Assembly: GCA_965197375.1 (NCBI GenBank)
Contig: CBDAMZ010000007.1
Coordinates: 1-64,000 of the forward strand
DNA: 64,000 nucleotides
Reading direction: 5' to 3'
Source of the DNA: CBDAMZ01 sp965197375
Lineage (GTDB): Bacteria > Acidobacteriota > Vicinamibacteria > Vicinamibacterales > UBA8438
Positions 27,283 through 35,753 of the stretch are shown here, piece after piece. The position numbers were made by a program, and so were the translations under genes. Positions within the stretch are counted from its first letter, which is position 1; every line of letters starts with the position of its first letter. The notes beneath the pieces are model-generated. The model saw only the letters and a program-made list of their open reading frames with translations. It was not told the origin of the DNA and did no database searches.

Positions 27283-28812
27283 CGAGCTCTCTCACAAACC
27301 CGGGGCGGTTCAGTTCCATTCGTCAAGACTGGGGGGGGTGGCGGATGTCGTGGGGGCGTTGGCGGCGGCTCTTGGACGCCTCGGCCACGAGGTAACGCTT
27401 GTAGTTCCGCGCTACCGCGTCATGGGCTGGGTCGGCTCGTCGTTCGAGTGCGGCCACCTCTCGCTCGGAGACCACCAGTACGATGTGGGGTTCGTTGAGC
27501 ACCCGCTGGGCCAGCGGGTGCGAGCCGTACTCCTCGAGTGCGATGAGCTCTACGACCGTGACGGGCCCTATGCGGCTCGGGGGAGAGACCACCCGGATAA
27601 CGCCTCCGCTTTGCACTGTTGGCGCGGGCGGCGTTGGAGCTTGTCCTGCGTACGCGCGTTCGCCCGGACGTTATTCATGCGCACGATTGGCAGGCAGGGC
27701 CCGTCCCCGTGTATGTGCGAACGACCTATGCAGATCAGCCGTTATTCCAGCGCCTTTTGACCGTATTCACGGTACACAACCTCGCATATCAGGGGCTGTT
27801 CGGATCAGACACGCTGGCCGCCCTGGATTTGGGCCAGGACCTGTACTCGGTCGACGGCCTGGATTTTTTTGAACCAGGTGAGCTTTCTGAAGGGCGGCAT
27901 CGACTTTAGCGACCTCGTTACCACTGTCAGCGAACGATACGCGAAGGAAATCCTGACGCTCGAGTACGGGTGCGCGTTCGAGGGGATCATGAACGCACGT
28001 CGGCCGGTACTCTGGGGGATTCTCAACGGGATCGATGTCGACGAGTGGAATCCGGAACGGGACAGCTACTTACCGTTGCCGTTTTCGATGCGCGATCTTG
28101 ACGGGAAGCGGGAATCGAAGCGGAGTCTCCTCGAGCGCTATCAGCTTCCCGCGTCGGAAGCCGATCTACAGCGGCCGGTCATCGGGCTCATCTCGCGTCT
28201 CGTGTATCAGAAGGGTGTCGATCTGCTTGGCGAGGCGCTGGCTGGCCTCGGCGCGACCTTCGTCGTCCTCGGAAACGGCGAGCCCAAGTATGAGGAGATG
28301 TGGCGGGCCGCGTCGACGAGGCATCCCCACACGTTCGGCGTTCGGATCGGCTACGACGAAGCACTTGCACACCTCATCGAAGCTGGCGCCGATATGTTCT
28401 TAATGCCTTCACGATACGAGCCGTGCGGTCTCAATCAGATGTACAGTATGCGTTATGGGACAGCGCCAATCGTCCGCGCGACCGGCAGTCTTGACGATGT
28501 GGTGGCGCACTATGATCCCCGGATTGGTTGTGGTTCCGGGTTCAAGTTCGAAGAGTGTAGCAGCACGGCGCTGCTTGAAGCCGTACGCACGGCGCTTCAC
28601 GTGTTTGCGGATCGGGAGTGGTGGCACCAAATCCAGCTTGAGGGGATGCGGCGGGACTTCTCGTGGGATATTCCAGCCCGCGCTTATGTCAGAGAGTATG
28701 TCAAGCTGGTTCGAGCCAAGCGAGGCTGACCGGCTTTACCAGACGCTCGGCCTACGGCGACTGATGGTGGCCGGCGGGGCCGGTGGTGAGAAAGACCTAT
28801 TGAGCAGTGTCT

Positions 28813-29775
28813 ATGCGTGACGTTATCACCATCGGTTCCGGGCCAGCGGGTCTCACGGCGGCCTTGTACGCGGCGAGAGCAAATCTTAACCCGTTGCTCA
28901 TCGAAGGCCTTGAAGCTGGCGGTCAGTTAATGCTAACCACAGCGGTTGAGAACTATCCTGGCTTTCGCGACGGCATCATGGGCCCGGATCTAATGGTGGA
29001 GATGCGCGCGCAGGCTGAGCGTTTTGGCACCGAGGTTGTTGTGGGGGACGTCACGGCTGTCGAGGTGGCCAGGCGGCCGTTTACCGTGACGACCACGGAC
29101 GCGGAGTATCAGGCGCGCGCCCTGATCTTCGCAACTGGCGCGTCGGCCCGGTTGCTGGGCCTTCCGTCAGAGCGGGCGCTGATGGGGCACGGGGTTTCGA
29201 CCTGCGCTACGTGCGACGGTTATTTCTTTCGGAGCAAGCCGATCGTTGTCGTCGGGGGCGGTGATTCTGCGATGGAAGAGGCCGTGTTCCTGACGAAGTT
29301 CGCCTCACACGTCACCGTTGTACATCGACGGGACAGGCTGCGAGCATCAAGGATCATGCAGGACAAAGCTTTTGCGAACCCGACGATCTCATTCGAATGG
29401 GATTCGATTGTTGACGACGTCAGGGATGCCGAGAAGGGTGTCGTGACCAGTGTTGTACTCCGAAACGTAAAAACCGGCAGCACCAAAGAGCTCGCGGTTG
29501 AAGGCGTGTTCATCGCGATTGGACACACGCCGAACACGAGCCTAGTTGCCGGCCAGGTTGAACTCGACGCCAATGGGTACATCATTCCGAAGCGTGGCAC
29601 GCAGACGAGCGTGCCGGGCGTCTTTGCGTGCGGTGACGTGCAGGACCACGTCTACCGTCAGGCGATTACGGCAGCCGGATCGGGGTGTATGGCTGCGATG
29701 GACGCCGAGCGCTATTTGGAGAGCTTGCCGAAGGAAAAACCGACCGCCGCTGAAGCAAAACGAGTAGACACTTGA
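28813..29775 (+). CDS. trxB: Thioredoxin reductase
   Basis: This 320-aa low-molecular-weight NADPH-thioredoxin reductase has the FAD motif IGSGPAGLTAALYAARA at the N-terminus, a redox-active C-A-T-C disulfide in STCATCDGYFF (about residue 133), an NADPH-binding VVGGGDSAMEEA (about 150) and the C-terminal VFACGDVQDHVYRQAITAAGSGCMAA contacting FAD. It keeps cytoplasmic thioredoxin reduced. ATG 28813 is taken as start; GTG 28807 is two codons upstream. It lies 83 bases after the dead glgA and is itself intact. Confidence 0.96.
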   Translation: MRDVITIGSGPAGLTAALYAARANLNPLLIEGLEAGGQLMLTTAVENYPGFRDGIMGPDLMVEMRAQAERFGTEVVVGDVTAVEVARRPFTVTTTDAEYQARALIFATGASARLLGLPSERALMGHGVSTCATCDGYFFRSKPIVVVGGGDSAMEEAVFLTKFASHVTVVHRRDRLRASRIMQDKAFANPTISFEWDSIVDDVRDAEKGVVTSVVLRNVKTGSTKELAVEGVFIAIGHTPNTSLVAGQVELDANGYIIPKRGTQTSVPGVFACGDVQDHVYRQAITAAGSGCMAAMDAERYLESLPKEKPTAAEAKRVDT

Positions 29776-29836
29776 AACCATCTTCTGGGGTTACGAGAGT
29801 TGAGAGATTAATCGCCAGTGTGTCTAAACCTAGCTG

Positions 29837-30910
29837 CTAATCGATCCATCCGCCACCGAGCACAATCTCCCCATCGTAGAACACTACAGCTTGCCCAGGC
29901 GTGATGGCCGGTTGGGGTATGTCGAATTCCAACCTAATCCGGTTGTCGTCCAGTGGCCACACGGTCGCCGGTGCATCCCGGTGCCGGTGGCGGATTCGTG
30001 CGGTTACACGCCGCGCAGTCGCTGGAGGATCGCCAGCGATCCAGTTTACTTCCGAGGCTGTGAGGGTTGATCGCGCGAGGGCGTGGCGAGGCCCGACGGT
30101 GACGGTGCTGGTTGCGGCATCCAGCGCAACGACATATAGCGGAATCGGACTGGAGAGTCCCAGCCCCTTACGCTGTCCAATAGTGAACCGGTGCACGCCG
30201 TCATGGCGGCCCAGCATGTGACCGGCCATGTCGGTAATCGTGCCGGAGCGAGGGATAGTAGAGTCGCGTCGCTCAACGAACGATGCGTAATCGCCATCCG
30301 GGACGAAGCAGATCTCGTGGCTGTCTGGTTTGTCGGCCACTGGGAGCCCAAGCGCCTTGGCCTTGGCTCGAACCTCTGACTTGCTGAGCGCGCCGAGAGG
30401 AAATCGCGCGCGCGCCAGCTGCGCTTGCGTGAGCGAGAAGAGGAAGTAGGACTGATCCTTGGAGTCGTCGAGGGCGCGGCGCAGCTGATAGCGACCTGTA
30501 TCGGCATGACAGCCGTCGCGCTCGACCCGAGCGTAATGGCCGGTCGCGAGGTAGTCAGCATCGAGCCCGCGGGCTCGCTCCAGTAGGCTCGTGAACTTTA
30601 GCTCGCCGTTGCAGCGGACACAGGGGATTGGGGTGTGGCCATCGGCATATTCCTGGACGAACCGTGAAACGACGTGTGTATCGAACTGGCGTTCGAAGTT
30701 GACGATGTAGTGTGGGATCCCGAGTGTCATCGCGACCCGGCGCGCATCGTGGAGGTCATCGAGTGTGCAGCAGCTGCCGAACTCGATCTGATTGTCGCGT
30801 TGGTCGTAGAGCTGCATCGACAGGCCGACTACCTCGTGGCCTTCGGCGGCCAGCAGCGCCGCGGCTACTGAGGAGTCGACGCCGCCAGACATCGCTGCGA
30901 TTATACGCAT
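29837..30910 (-). CDS. mnmA: tRNA-specific 2-thiouridylase
   Basis: This 357-aa PP-loop enzyme thiolates U34 of tRNA Lys, Glu and Gln. It begins MRIIAAMSGGVDSSVAAALL with the ATP pyrophosphatase motif SGGVDSS. The conserved MnmA cysteines appear in PCVRCNGELKF (about 105) and HEICFVPDGDY (about 202), which form the persulfide relay. GHYARV and GLGLSSP..VVALD are further family blocks. ATG 30910 is the right start, since upstream in-frame residues look non-coding. It is on the same strand as the cysteine desulfurase upstream, its likely sulfur donor, and the window also encodes a tRNA-Lys(TTT) substrate. Confidence 0.95.
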   Translation of the reverse strand: MRIIAAMSGGVDSSVAAALLAAEGHEVVGLSMQLYDQRDNQIEFGSCCTLDDLHDARRVAMTLGIPHYIVNFERQFDTHVVSRFVQEYADGHTPIPCVRCNGELKFTSLLERARGLDADYLATGHYARVERDGCHADTGRYQLRRALDDSKDQSYFLFSLTQAQLARARFPLGALSKSEVRAKAKALGLPVADKPDSHEICFVPDGDYASFVERRDSTIPRSGTITDMAGHMLGRHDGVHRFTIGQRKGLGLSSPIPLYVVALDAATSTVTVGPRHALARSTLTASEVNWIAGDPPATARRVTARIRHRHRDAPATVWPLDDNRIRLEFDIPQPAITPGQAVVFYDGEIVLGGGWID

Positions 30911-31084
30911 GCGTCTAGTGTAACAAGGTGGCGCCGATACTTTCGAGCCAGGTTTCACCTGCGCGCAGGGTTGGAGACTGGGCGTGGCGCTGGTGGCGAT
31001 GTGCCACCCCGCGCCTTGCATGAGCTGGGCGAGGCTTTGTCTGATCGGCTGGGGAGTCTACCACCGTATGACGGGTTCGAGACA

Positions 31085-32266
31085 CTACGTGGTGGCGGCA
31101 GCGCGGGTACGAGCCTCTGGCCTGGCAAGGCTACGCAGTTTTGCGACGACCTGAGGTAGCAACCCGACGACTTGGTCCACTTCGTCAACAGTGTTGCCAA
31201 GCCCCAGACTGAACCGAATCGAATTCTGGGTGCGATGGGGCGAGAGGCCCATTGCCTTTAACACGTGCGACGGTTCGAGGGTGCCTGACGAGCACGCCGA
31301 GCCGGTTGAAACGGCTACTCCCTCGAGGTCGAGTGCGATCAGAAGCGCCTCGGCTTCGACGCCGTCGAAGCTTATATTGGTGGTGTTGGGTACGCGTTGG
31401 GCCAGGTTGCCATTGACGGCGGTGCCAGGCACGTTGGCCAGAATGACCGTTTCCAGTCGGTCACGAAGTTCCGCTATACGCGCCGCCTCTGATGCCAACT
31501 TACCCGCCGTGAGGCGTGCGGCTACGCCGAGGCCGACGATGGCCGGCACGTTCTCCGTTCCACCTCGCCGGTTGCGCTCTTGCCGGCCGCCGGTCGTCGC
31601 GGCCACGAGACGCTGGCCGCGACGTACCCAGAGCGCGCCTATGCCTTTCGGGCCGTTGAACTTGTGCGCCGAGAGCGACAGAAGGTCGACCTGGACAGCT
31701 CGGACATCGACTGGGATCTTTCCGGCCGACTGTACGGCGTCGGTGTGGAACAACACGCCGCGTTCGTGCGCGATACGGGCCAGTTCCGCCACCGGTTGGA
31801 CCGTCCCGATTTCATTATTTGCGTGCATTATCGACACCAGTGCCGTCTCCTTAGTGATCGCCGTCTCGAGACGAGCTGGGTCGGTGATGCCGTCACGGTC
31901 TACTGGAACCAGCGTGGTTGTCCACCCCCGCCTGGAAAGTGCCTTAAGTGTGGTGAGCACCGCCTCGTGCTCGATCGACGACGCGATCAAGTGTCGTCGG
32001 CCGGTTGGCTCGAGCGCCTCGGCCACACCGCGGATGGCGAGGTTATTGGCCTCGGTCCCGCCACTGGTGAAGACTATTTCTGACGGTTGGCCGCCGAGGA
32101 GCTCGGCGACGGCCGTGCGCCCGTTGTCGAGTGCTGCCTTGGCTGCCTGACCGAACATGTGCACGCTTGAAGCATTGCCAAAGCAGTCGCGGAAAGCGCT
32201 GGTGACGGCCTCCGTAACGGCCGGTTCGACCGGAGTTGTCGCATTGTGATCTAAGTAGATGTGCAT
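31085..32266 (-). CDS. Cysteine desulfurase (NifS/IscS family)
   Basis: This 393-aa PLP enzyme removes sulfur from cysteine to form an enzyme persulfide. It starts MHIYLDHNATTPVEP, typical for the class. SIEHEAV carries the PLP-stacking His, and LSLSAHKFNGPKG the Schiff-base Lys (about 203). The catalytic Cys loop is STGSACSSGTLEPSHVL (about 325). The loop length fits the IscS/NifS group rather than SufS. The only obvious partner in the window is mnmA, 174 bases downstream, which suggests a tRNA-thiolation role, though Fe-S assembly is equally possible. No iscU or iscR is adjacent. Confidence 0.93.
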   Translation of the reverse strand: MHIYLDHNATTPVEPAVTEAVTSAFRDCFGNASSVHMFGQAAKAALDNGRTAVAELLGGQPSEIVFTSGGTEANNLAIRGVAEALEPTGRRHLIASSIEHEAVLTTLKALSRRGWTTTLVPVDRDGITDPARLETAITKETALVSIMHANNEIGTVQPVAELARIAHERGVLFHTDAVQSAGKIPVDVRAVQVDLLSLSAHKFNGPKGIGALWVRRGQRLVAATTGGRQERNRRGGTENVPAIVGLGVAARLTAGKLASEAARIAELRDRLETVILANVPGTAVNGNLAQRVPNTTNISFDGVEAEALLIALDLEGVAVSTGSACSSGTLEPSHVLKAMGLSPHRTQNSIRFSLGLGNTVDEVDQVVGLLPQVVAKLRSLARPEARTRAAATT

Positions 32267-32313
32267 GTCCCTCTCATCCTACCATTGCCCCTAACCCTCA
32301 GCAATGGAAGGAC

Positions 32314-32343
32314 TAGACAGGATCACGAAGGCTCTCGTATACT
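32314..32343 (+). promoter_or_regulatory. Probable sigma-70 promoter for the bactofilin operon
   Basis: TAGACA (32314-32319), an 18-base spacer and TATACT (32338-32343) lie 70 bases before ATG 32413. An AGAGAGGGGAGAGG ribosome site follows. Strand, spacing and distance are appropriate. Confidence 0.5.
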
Positions 32344-32412
32344 GGCGAGGTTTGGTGGCGGCAGGCCAGCCGTGCCGTGTCAGCGCGCCGTTAAGAGAGG
32401 GGAGAGGTCGTC

Positions 32413-32949
32413 ATGTGGAAACGGGACGAGGCGAGCCGTCTGACGGGGATGGGTGCAGCTGGGGGGCAGGAGCGTGAGTCTTCCGGTGGGGACGCCGCGG
32501 CCTTGCGATCGGGCAGCGGGCCCGCCAGCCAGCTCGGCAAAGATGTGGTAAACATCGGCAAGTCGGTTCTCATTAAAGGAGAGCTGAGTGGTAGCGAGGA
32601 CCTGACAATTGAGGGACAGGTCGAAGGGAAGATCGAACTGCGTGAGCATGTCTTGACTGTTGGACCGAACGGCAAGATCCGGGCGCAGGTGTTCGCCAAG
32701 GTGGTTATTGTGCTTGGCAAGATTTCCGGCAATATCGCCGCGACCGACAAGGTGAGTATTCGCGATAGCGGTTCCGTCGAGGGCGACATTGCCGCGCCAC
32801 GCGTTGGCATTGCGGAGGGGGCTCGCTTCCGTGGCAGCATCGACATGCGGCAGGCTCAGGTGCCAAAGGTGACGGCTAACGTCAGGTCCGCTGTCAAACC
32901 AGCGCCCGCGGCGGCTCGCCTGACGAGCCTGCAGTCGAAATATCGCTAA
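32413..32949 (+). CDS. Bactofilin (polymer-forming cytoskeletal protein)
   Basis: The 178-aa protein has a low-complexity N-terminus (residues 1-40) and a central right-handed beta-helix of short repeating strands. Examples are VNIGKSVLIKGELSGSEDLTIEGQVEGKI, VGPNGKIRAQVFAKVVIVLGKISGNI and DSGSVEGDIAAPRVGIAEGARFRGSI. This is the DUF583/bactofilin fold, which self-assembles without nucleotide into filaments at the membrane. The C-terminal tail is rich in Ala, Pro and Lys. It heads a co-directional run with a methyltransferase and a SAM hydroxide adenosyltransferase. Bactofilins act in cell shape, polarity or peptidoglycan-enzyme placement. Confidence 0.92.
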   Translation: MWKRDEASRLTGMGAAGGQERESSGGDAAALRSGSGPASQLGKDVVNIGKSVLIKGELSGSEDLTIEGQVEGKIELREHVLTVGPNGKIRAQVFAKVVIVLGKISGNIAATDKVSIRDSGSVEGDIAAPRVGIAEGARFRGSIDMRQAQVPKVTANVRSAVKPAPAAARLTSLQSKYR

Positions 32950-32969
32950 GGCCAGCGCCCCCTGGCCGC

Positions 32970-33689
32970 GTGAATTCACAAGGAGACGCCTTGCGGGGCC
33001 AGGGGAGGGTTCGCGCCCTTCGTGATCTTATTTCTCGCTTCGGGACGCGGCGGGCGTCCGTCCTGGTGCCAGGCACCGACGCGGCGAACCACCCGAACGG
33101 TGTCGTGTTTCCGAGCAGGGTCCTCCGAGACTTTCTTACCAAGCTTCGGGGGCGTGACGCGCCGGTGGTGCTTGATCTTGGGCCTGTAGTTGGCGCTAAC
33201 GTCAGCTTCTTGGGTGAGCAACTGGGTTGCAAGCTGATCGTCAAGGACCTGTTTGATGATCTTGAGCGCCTGACACGGCAGGGCAGTGACGACGACAACG
33301 GTGCCTTTCTCCGGGCTCGACTCGCCCTGGACGCCGGTAGTGTAGACGGCGTGCTGTGCTGGGATTTACTGGACTATGTGGACAGAACGGCAGCGCGCGT
33401 TCTGTCTAGGGAGTTGGTTCGTGTGTTGCGCCCCGGAGGGGTGCTGTTCGTGTGCTTTGGAACCCAGCTCTCTGCCGACCGGGGTTATACGAAGTACGAA
33501 ATCGTCGATGAGTCAAGTTTGCGCCAATTATTCTATTCCGGCACTCAGTCAAAAGTTCGCGTACTGCAAAGCCGTGAGATTACGAAGCTGTTCGACCGCT
33601 TGACGGTTACGGAATCAATCCTGCTGGCGAATCGGATGCGGGAAATGCTGTTTCGGAAGCTTCCCATGCGGACGACGAGTGCGGATTGA
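32970..33689 (+). CDS. Class I SAM-dependent methyltransferase-like protein
   Basis: This 239-aa protein shows a Rossmann-type methyltransferase core: VVLDLGPVVGANVSFLGEQLG as motif I (normally D-x-G-x-G-x-G, degenerate here), KLIVKDLFDDL as the acidic motif II, DGVLCWDLLDYVD as motif IV and LVRVLRPGGVLFVCFG as the post-core strand. The C-terminal EITKLFDRLTVTESILLANRMREMLFRK resembles methyltransferases found beside bactofilins. GTG 32970 follows the bactofilin stop by 20 bases. The substrate is unknown, and the altered glycine motif makes binding of SAM likely but unproven. Confidence 0.75.
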   Translation: MNSQGDALRGQGRVRALRDLISRFGTRRASVLVPGTDAANHPNGVVFPSRVLRDFLTKLRGRDAPVVLDLGPVVGANVSFLGEQLGCKLIVKDLFDDLERLTRQGSDDDNGAFLRARLALDAGSVDGVLCWDLLDYVDRTAARVLSRELVRVLRPGGVLFVCFGTQLSADRGYTKYEIVDESSLRQLFYSGTQSKVRVLQSREITKLFDRLTVTESILLANRMREMLFRKLPMRTTSAD

Positions 33690-33719
33690 GGGTGCGCGTG
33701 CTCGACGGACTGCGCGGGC

Positions 33720-34520
33720 GTGAGGTGCAAGGTGGGACCCGTTGTTGCCTTGTTGAGCGACTTTGGTACTCGAGATCACTACGCCGGCGCGATGAAGGGC
33801 GTCGTGCTCGGGATCTGTCCAACCGCCACGGTCGTTGATATCTCACACGACATTCCTGCCCACGACGTGTTCGGTGCCAGTCTCGAGCTGGCTGCGGCCT
33901 TCCCGTTTTTCCCTTCGGGTAGCGTCTTTCTGGTCGTGGTCGACCCGGGTGTTGGCTCGGCGCGTCGCGGGCTAGCGGCCGATGTTGGCGACTACAGGTT
34001 CGTGGCACCGGATAACGGAGTGCTGACAGCTGTCTTCAGCGAGACACCACCCAAGCGGGTGGTCGAGCTGACAGAACGCCGCTATGCTCGTCCCACGGTG
34101 AGCCGGACGTTCGAGGGGAGGGACCGGTTTGCCCCGGCGGCGGCCTGGCTGGCGAAGGGTATTCAGCTGTCGGCGCTCGGGCGACCGGTGGACGACTATC
34201 GGGTGCTCGATATTCCGATCCCCGTGACTGAGGTAAAGCGCATCGTGGGCGAGGTGCTCCGGGTCGACCGGTTCGGCAATTTGGTAACAAACATTAACAG
34301 AAAAACGTTCGAGCGCTTGGCGAAGACTGGCGACATCAAGATTACGGCTGGCTCTCAGGTGATCGGCCGTCTCGTTGAAACCTATGCGGATATTGGCGCT
34401 GACGAGGTGTGCGCCTTATTCGGCGGCACCGATCACCTCGAGTTCGCGGCGAATTCGATTAGTGCCCTCGAGCAATTGGGTCTCGAGCGTGGCGCAGCGG
34501 TCACTGTCAACCGTAGCTGA
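33720..34520 (+). CDS. SAM hydroxide adenosyltransferase family protein (DUF62)
   Basis: The 266-aa protein matches the family that splits S-adenosylmethionine with hydroxide into adenosine and methionine, relatives of fluorinase and chlorinase. It starts VALLSDFGTRDHYAGAMKGV, with Asp of the SDFG motif binding the ribose. It continues VVDISHDIPAHD, FLVVVDPGVGSARRGL and FVAPDNGVLTAVF in the N-terminal domain. The smaller C-terminal beta domain has VDRFGNLVTNIN, a typical adenine-binding block. There is no halide-type loop that I can identify. It follows a methyltransferase and could control SAM level locally, which is inference. Confidence 0.9.
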   Translation: MRCKVGPVVALLSDFGTRDHYAGAMKGVVLGICPTATVVDISHDIPAHDVFGASLELAAAFPFFPSGSVFLVVVDPGVGSARRGLAADVGDYRFVAPDNGVLTAVFSETPPKRVVELTERRYARPTVSRTFEGRDRFAPAAAWLAKGIQLSALGRPVDDYRVLDIPIPVTEVKRIVGEVLRVDRFGNLVTNINRKTFERLAKTGDIKITAGSQVIGRLVETYADIGADEVCALFGGTDHLEFAANSISALEQLGLERGAAVTVNRS

Positions 34521-34538
34521 ATCAAGGAATCCACCGTC

Positions 34539-35753
34539 ATGCTTAACCTCGAACTCACCGAGGAGCAGTGTCTACTTGAGCGATCCCTGCGAGAATGGGG
34601 AGCCCGCGAAGTTGCGCCGCTGATCCACGACCTAGACCGCGAACATCGGTTCGATCGGACCCTCCTGCCCAAGATGGCGTCGCTGGGTCTCCTTGGAATC
34701 TGTGTGCCGACTGAGTTTGGGGGCGCCGGGATGGACTACCTTAGTCTCGGTCTGGCGTGCGAAGAGCTCGAATACGTCGACACGTCCTTACGTGTCATCT
34801 TGTCGGTTCACGTTGGTCTCAACTCGCTGAGTTTGCTGACCTGGGGCACCGAGGATCAGAAACGCCGGTACCTAGTCCCACAGGCACAGGGTCAGGCGAT
34901 CGCCAGTTACGGGCTGACCGAGCCGGCGGCTGGGAGTGACGTGCGAGGCATTCAGACTGTGGCCATCAAAAAGGGTAACCGCTACGTGCTTAGCGGCGAG
35001 AAAATGTGGATCTCTCTGGCGAACATCGCCGATCAATTTCTAGTATTCGCTTGGAGCGACCAGGATAAGAAAAAGAACCGCGACGTCTCGGGCATTAGCG
35101 CGTTCATCGTCGAGCGGGCGTTCAAGGGTTTCTCGAGCGGCACGCTGAAGGAAAAGTGGGGCATTCTGGCTGGTGACACCGGCTTTTTCACGCTGGGCGA
35201 GGTTGAGGTGCCAGAGGAGAATCTACTGGGCCGCGAGGGCGAAGGCTTCAAGATCGCCATGTTCGCCCTCGACCAGGGTCGGTTCACGGTGGCTGCCGGC
35301 GCAACCGGGTTGATTCGGGCGTGCCGTGACGCCAGTGTGAAGTACGCGCGGGAACGCCTGGCGTTCGGCGTCGAGATCGGCCGCCACCAGCTCGTTAAGG
35401 CAATGATCGCGCAGATGGAGTCGGACTACCAAGCGTCTCGGCTGTTCTGGATGCGATCGGGTTGGCTGAAGAATATCGGACGGCGAAACACCAGAGAAAC
35501 CGGACTCGCCAAGTGGTTCGCGACCGTGGCGTCTGAACGCGCCGCCGGTGACGCCGTACAGATCCACGGTGCCAACGGGTATTCCGATGAGTACCCTGTT
35601 GGCCGGTACTATCGCAACTGCAAGGGTGCGGTCATCTACGAAGGGACGCGGGAGATTCATAAACTGATGCAGGCCGACTACCTGCTTGGCTATCGTGTGG
35701 ATAAGCCGACCCGCTGTGAGTTGCCAGCCTATCGAGAGGCGGCACAGACGTGA
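34539..35753 (+). CDS. Acyl-CoA dehydrogenase
   Basis: This 404-aa flavoenzyme has the standard three-domain fold. ASYGLTEPAAGSDVRGIQT (about 122-140) and YVLSGEKMWISLA bind FAD and substrate. The C-terminal domain carries NCKGAVIYEGTREIHKLMQA with the catalytic Glu (about 370). Oxidising the alpha-beta bond of an acyl-CoA, it would pass electrons to ETF. The insertion of lysines near DQDKKKNRD and the overall layout suggest a short/branched-chain or glutaryl type, but the substrate is not certain. It starts 18 bases after the upstream gene and overlaps glpX by 4 bases. Confidence 0.93.
   Translation: MLNLELTEEQCLLERSLREWGAREVAPLIHDLDREHRFDRTLLPKMASLGLLGICVPTEFGGAGMDYLSLGLACEELEYVDTSLRVILSVHVGLNSLSLLTWGTEDQKRRYLVPQAQGQAIASYGLTEPAAGSDVRGIQTVAIKKGNRYVLSGEKMWISLANIADQFLVFAWSDQDKKKNRDVSGISAFIVERAFKGFSSGTLKEKWGILAGDTGFFTLGEVEVPEENLLGREGEGFKIAMFALDQGRFTVAAGATGLIRACRDASVKYARERLAFGVEIGRHQLVKAMIAQMESDYQASRLFWMRSGWLKNIGRRNTRETGLAKWFATVASERAAGDAVQIHGANGYSDEYPVGRYYRNCKGAVIYEGTREIHKLMQADYLLGYRVDKPTRCELPAYREAAQT

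Larger units (their letters stand above)
24710..27312 (+). mobile_element. IS3-family insertion sequence, element B, itself split by element A
   Basis: Terminal repeats TGAACCGCCCCGGGGTT (from 24710) and a related complement ending CCCGGGGCGGTTCA at 27312 are flanked by GTT on both sides, a 3-bp target duplication inside glgA. Without the nested element and its duplicated ACC, element B is 1310 bp, normal for the family. It is a distant relative of element A with its own OrfA and OrfB. The OrfB frame ends early at TGA 27169-27171, where related transposases have Trp (WVDWFN), so it is doubly inactive. Confidence 0.95.
24641..28729 (+). pseudogene. glgA: Glycogen synthase, destroyed by nested insertion sequences and three frameshifts
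   Basis: ATG 24641 begins a glgA start, with the typical ILMVASEAV before position 24709. The gene resumes after the insertion at 27313 with PFVKTGG, the ADP-glucose-binding K-T-G-G motif. The frame then slips at eight G (27331-27338, seven expected), again near 27605 (one base missing before FALLARAALELVL), and at seven T (around 27869, six expected). It continues from NQVSFLKGGIDFSDLVTTVS to the C-terminal ISRLVYQKGVDLL and PSRYEPCGLNQMYSMRYGT. Correcting everything gives exactly 494 codons. The enzyme would elongate alpha-1,4-glucan from ADP-glucose. It cannot be functional as read. Confidence 0.93.

Noticed and set aside
24710..27312. Composite transposon or genomic-island reading of the IS cluster
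   Set aside because: The elements are nested, not flanking cargo, and the rebuilt target is simply glgA.
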